Assembly: GCA_964649265.1 (NCBI GenBank)
Contig: CAZYPB010000010.1
Coordinates: 1-22,816, forward strand
Length of the DNA: 22,816 nt
DNA from: CAZYPB01 sp964649265
GTDB taxonomy: Archaea > Micrarchaeota > Micrarchaeia > Burarchaeales > JAKAKT01
Direction of reading: 5' to 3'
The notes under the pieces were generated by a model. That model did no database searches. It was not told the DNA's origin and saw only the letters and a program-made list of their open reading frames with translations. The translations under genes were made by a program, and so were the position numbers. Of this stretch, positions 21,682 to 22,816 are shown piece by piece (position 1 is the stretch's first letter; the number at the start of each line of letters is the position of its first letter).

Positions 21682-22304
21682 TTTCCAGTCACCGCTGCTT
21701 GCATACATTCCTCTGTTGTGCCTATGAGTGTTTTAAATCCATTATTGCCCCTACCATAGTAGCACCCCTTGGCGGAGTTTGTTGCCAGACACCTGAACTT
21801 TCCTTTTAGTGGTGCCACTGCAAGACATGTGTCACACGCTATTTTGGCTCCTGCGTTTCGGATGATCTCAATGTATCCCTTTTGATCAGCCTGTTCTTTC
21901 ACTGCTCTTGAGAGCGTTATCCAGGTCGCTACACTTACATTTTTTCCCTTCAATAATGATGCTATTTTCTCAATTTCTTCAATTGAACAGTGTGGACACC
22001 CCAGGGATACAAAATCCGGATCCTCTCCATCAGTTAATGCATCAAGTGCGTCCTGTATCTGCAGCTTGCCCACTTGTATCGTTTCTTCTGGTTGGGGTGT
22101 CTTATTTGGTGTTATCCCCTGCATGTGGAACATTGGTGTTCCACCAAATGTAGCGATTGCTGCGCAGAGCCCTTTTAAATCGCTTACCCCTGCGTTCTTT
22201 ACTCCGGTTATAAGCGGAATCTCGTTTCCTATTGCCTTTCCTATTACATAACCAAGTGCTCCGAATTCATTTATTGTCTTAAGCTCTGTTGTAACTTCTA
22301 TTGT
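21669..22304 (-). CDS. Phosphomevalonate dehydratase, large subunit (aconitase X), N-terminal half missing
   Basis: The frame is open and homologous from about 22304 down to the stop at 21669, about 211 codons, although the first Met is only at 22133. Upstream of that Met the frame reads T-T-E-L-K-T-I-N-E-F-G-A-L-G-Y-V-I-G-K and P-L-I-T-G-V-K-N-A-G, typical of the family. Cluster and active-site segments are L-G-C-P-H-C-S and A-C-D-T-C-L-A-V. The intact protein is about 390-400 residues, so roughly the first half is absent. Upstream of about 22305 homology stops and an unrelated gene with bacterial features begins, so this is probably an assembly chimera rather than a natural truncation. Confidence 0.88.
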   Translation of the reverse strand, partial: TIEVTTELKTINEFGALGYVIGKAIGNEIPLITGVKNAGVSDLKGLCAAIATFGGTPMFHMQGITPNKTPQPEETIQVGKLQIQDALDALTDGEDPDFVSLGCPHCSIEEIEKIASLLKGKNVSVATWITLSRAVKEQADQKGYIEIIRNAGAKIACDTCLAVAPLKGKFRCLATNSAKGCYYGRGNNGFKTLIGTTEECMQAAVTGKWKQ

Positions 22305-22723
22305 TCGGGAGCTCCGTATTGAACAAGCAGAAAACTTTTTCCGGCAATGGTAATACTTGTTGATCTTTGTGAATATGATGAGTTACTTGAATAATAAATG
22401 CGAATTGTTTTTGATCCTGTTCCTGATGATGGACTTATGGAAGTTACCCATGATGCACTTTCGCTGGTTGACCAGCTGCATGTTGATGCACTTGCTGTAA
22501 TATTAACCGTAAAATTACCACTTGTATGACTAACATATTTTGACGAGCTAGAAATTGAAAAAGAACATGCAGGAGGCCGTGGGCTACCATCGTCAATTGG
22601 TACTTCATCATCAATAGGAATACTGGATATCGATTTTGGTTCAATTGATTGAGGAACTTCAAGTTGTCCAAATAGTGTAATATGAATTACGAAGAGAAAG
22701 AGAAATAATCCAAATCGTTTCAT
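22298..22723 (-). CDS. BACON-domain secreted protein, Bacteroidota-like
   Basis: 141 residues from ATG 22723. The signal peptide MKRFGLFLFLFVIHITLFGQ has the ...FGQ end common in Bacteroidota. A short acidic linker (PIDDEVPIDD) precedes a single BACON-like Ig domain at about 50-138: C-S-F-S-I-S-S-S-S, C-S-W-S-T-S-E-S-A-S-W-V-T, S-S-G-T-G-S-K-T-I-R-I, ending F-L-L-V-Q-Y-G. BACON domains are carbohydrate- or mucin-binding modules concentrated in Bacteroidota. The start context TTTTACATAATG and a TATTTTTG element upstream also fit that phylum. An ATG at 22777 would lie upstream of the promoter and is rejected. The gene abuts the truncated archaeal dehydratase. Confidence 0.75.
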   Translation of the reverse strand: MKRFGLFLFLFVIHITLFGQLEVPQSIEPKSISSIPIDDEVPIDDGSPRPPACSFSISSSSKYVSHTSGNFTVNITASASTCSWSTSESASWVTSISPSSGTGSKTIRIYYSSNSSYSQRSTSITIAGKSFLLVQYGAPEQ

Positions 22724-22774
22724 TATGTAAAATTGGTTTACGTAATAGTTTTCGTTTCTTGTTTTTAATGCCGA

Positions 22775-22782
22775 CAAAAATA
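22775..22782 (-). promoter_or_regulatory. Bacteroidota-type -7 promoter element
   Basis: TATTTTTG on the minus strand matches the TAnnTTTG consensus of Bacteroidota housekeeping promoters, about 50 bases before ATG 22723. The -33 element is not clear. Confidence 0.4.
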
Positions 22783-22816
22783 TAATTTCTTTATAAAACT
22801 ATTTTTAATTTTAAAC

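Noticed and set aside
22134..22304. Treating the dehydratase as a complete 154-residue protein from ATG 22133.
   Set aside because: The frame is open and clearly homologous for about 57 codons upstream of that ATG, so the Met is internal and the gene is truncated at the junction.
1..22816. CRISPR arrays, insertion sequences, integrases, rRNA genes or prophage modules.
   Set aside because: No regularly spaced repeats, transposase or integrase motifs, terminal inverted repeats or rRNA-like sequence were seen. The perfect repeats found are all within paralogous coding regions.

Overview
The window is archaeal over almost its whole length. It encodes archaellins with class III signal peptides, an ArlH-type ATPase, a CDC48/VAT AAA ATPase, transcription factor E, a histone, tRNA C56 methyltransferase Trm56, and two steps of the archaeal mevalonate route (phosphomevalonate dehydratase and isopentenyl phosphate kinase). 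It also has TATA/BRE promoters and tRNAs interrupted by bulge-helix-bulge introns, with no encoded CCA. A euryarchaeal or DPANN-like lineage is plausible, but nothing here fixes it. A 10-N gap marks the sequence as a scaffold. The last ~510 bases look like Bacteroidota DNA joined to a truncated archaeal gene.

Layout. 1-3444 is an archaellum/pilus locus: the 5' end of one archaellin, two complete archaellins, a Q-G-A-F-E-Y type IV pilin and a stand-alone arlH, several with their own promoters. 3478-5253 (+) encodes a membrane-anchored surface protein with a C-terminal Ig-like domain. 5250-11771 (-) is a tight five-gene unit: a pilin-like protein, a secreted glycoprotein with a DNRLRE-like domain, two tandem type II secretion F-domain platform proteins and a 788-residue Ig-repeat surface protein. 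No assembly ATPase (ArlI/TadA type) is present. 11811-13934 is CDC48. 13975-16073 holds two tandem paralogous HEAT-like proteins of unknown function.

16137-18405 is an information-processing block: initiator tRNA-Met with a T-loop intron, a Nudix hydrolase, a TFE gene whose winged helix is cut by an in-frame stop, Trm56, and tRNA-Lys(CUU) with two introns. 18406-20432 pairs a radical-SAM/HhH protein convergently with endonuclease III, followed by a histone with a basic N-terminal tail. 20482-22304 is isopentenyl phosphate kinase and the phosphomevalonate dehydratase small and large subunits, the large one lacking its N-terminal half. 22298-22816 carries a BACON-domain lipoprotein-like or secreted protein with Bacteroidota-style expression signals.

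The most interesting items are three BHB introns in two tRNAs (two of them at T-loop position 59/60, next to the gene for the enzyme that methylates T-loop C56), the interrupted TFE, the ATPase-less two-platform secretion operon with large glycoprotein-like cargo, the tailed histone, and the tandem HEAT paralogs.
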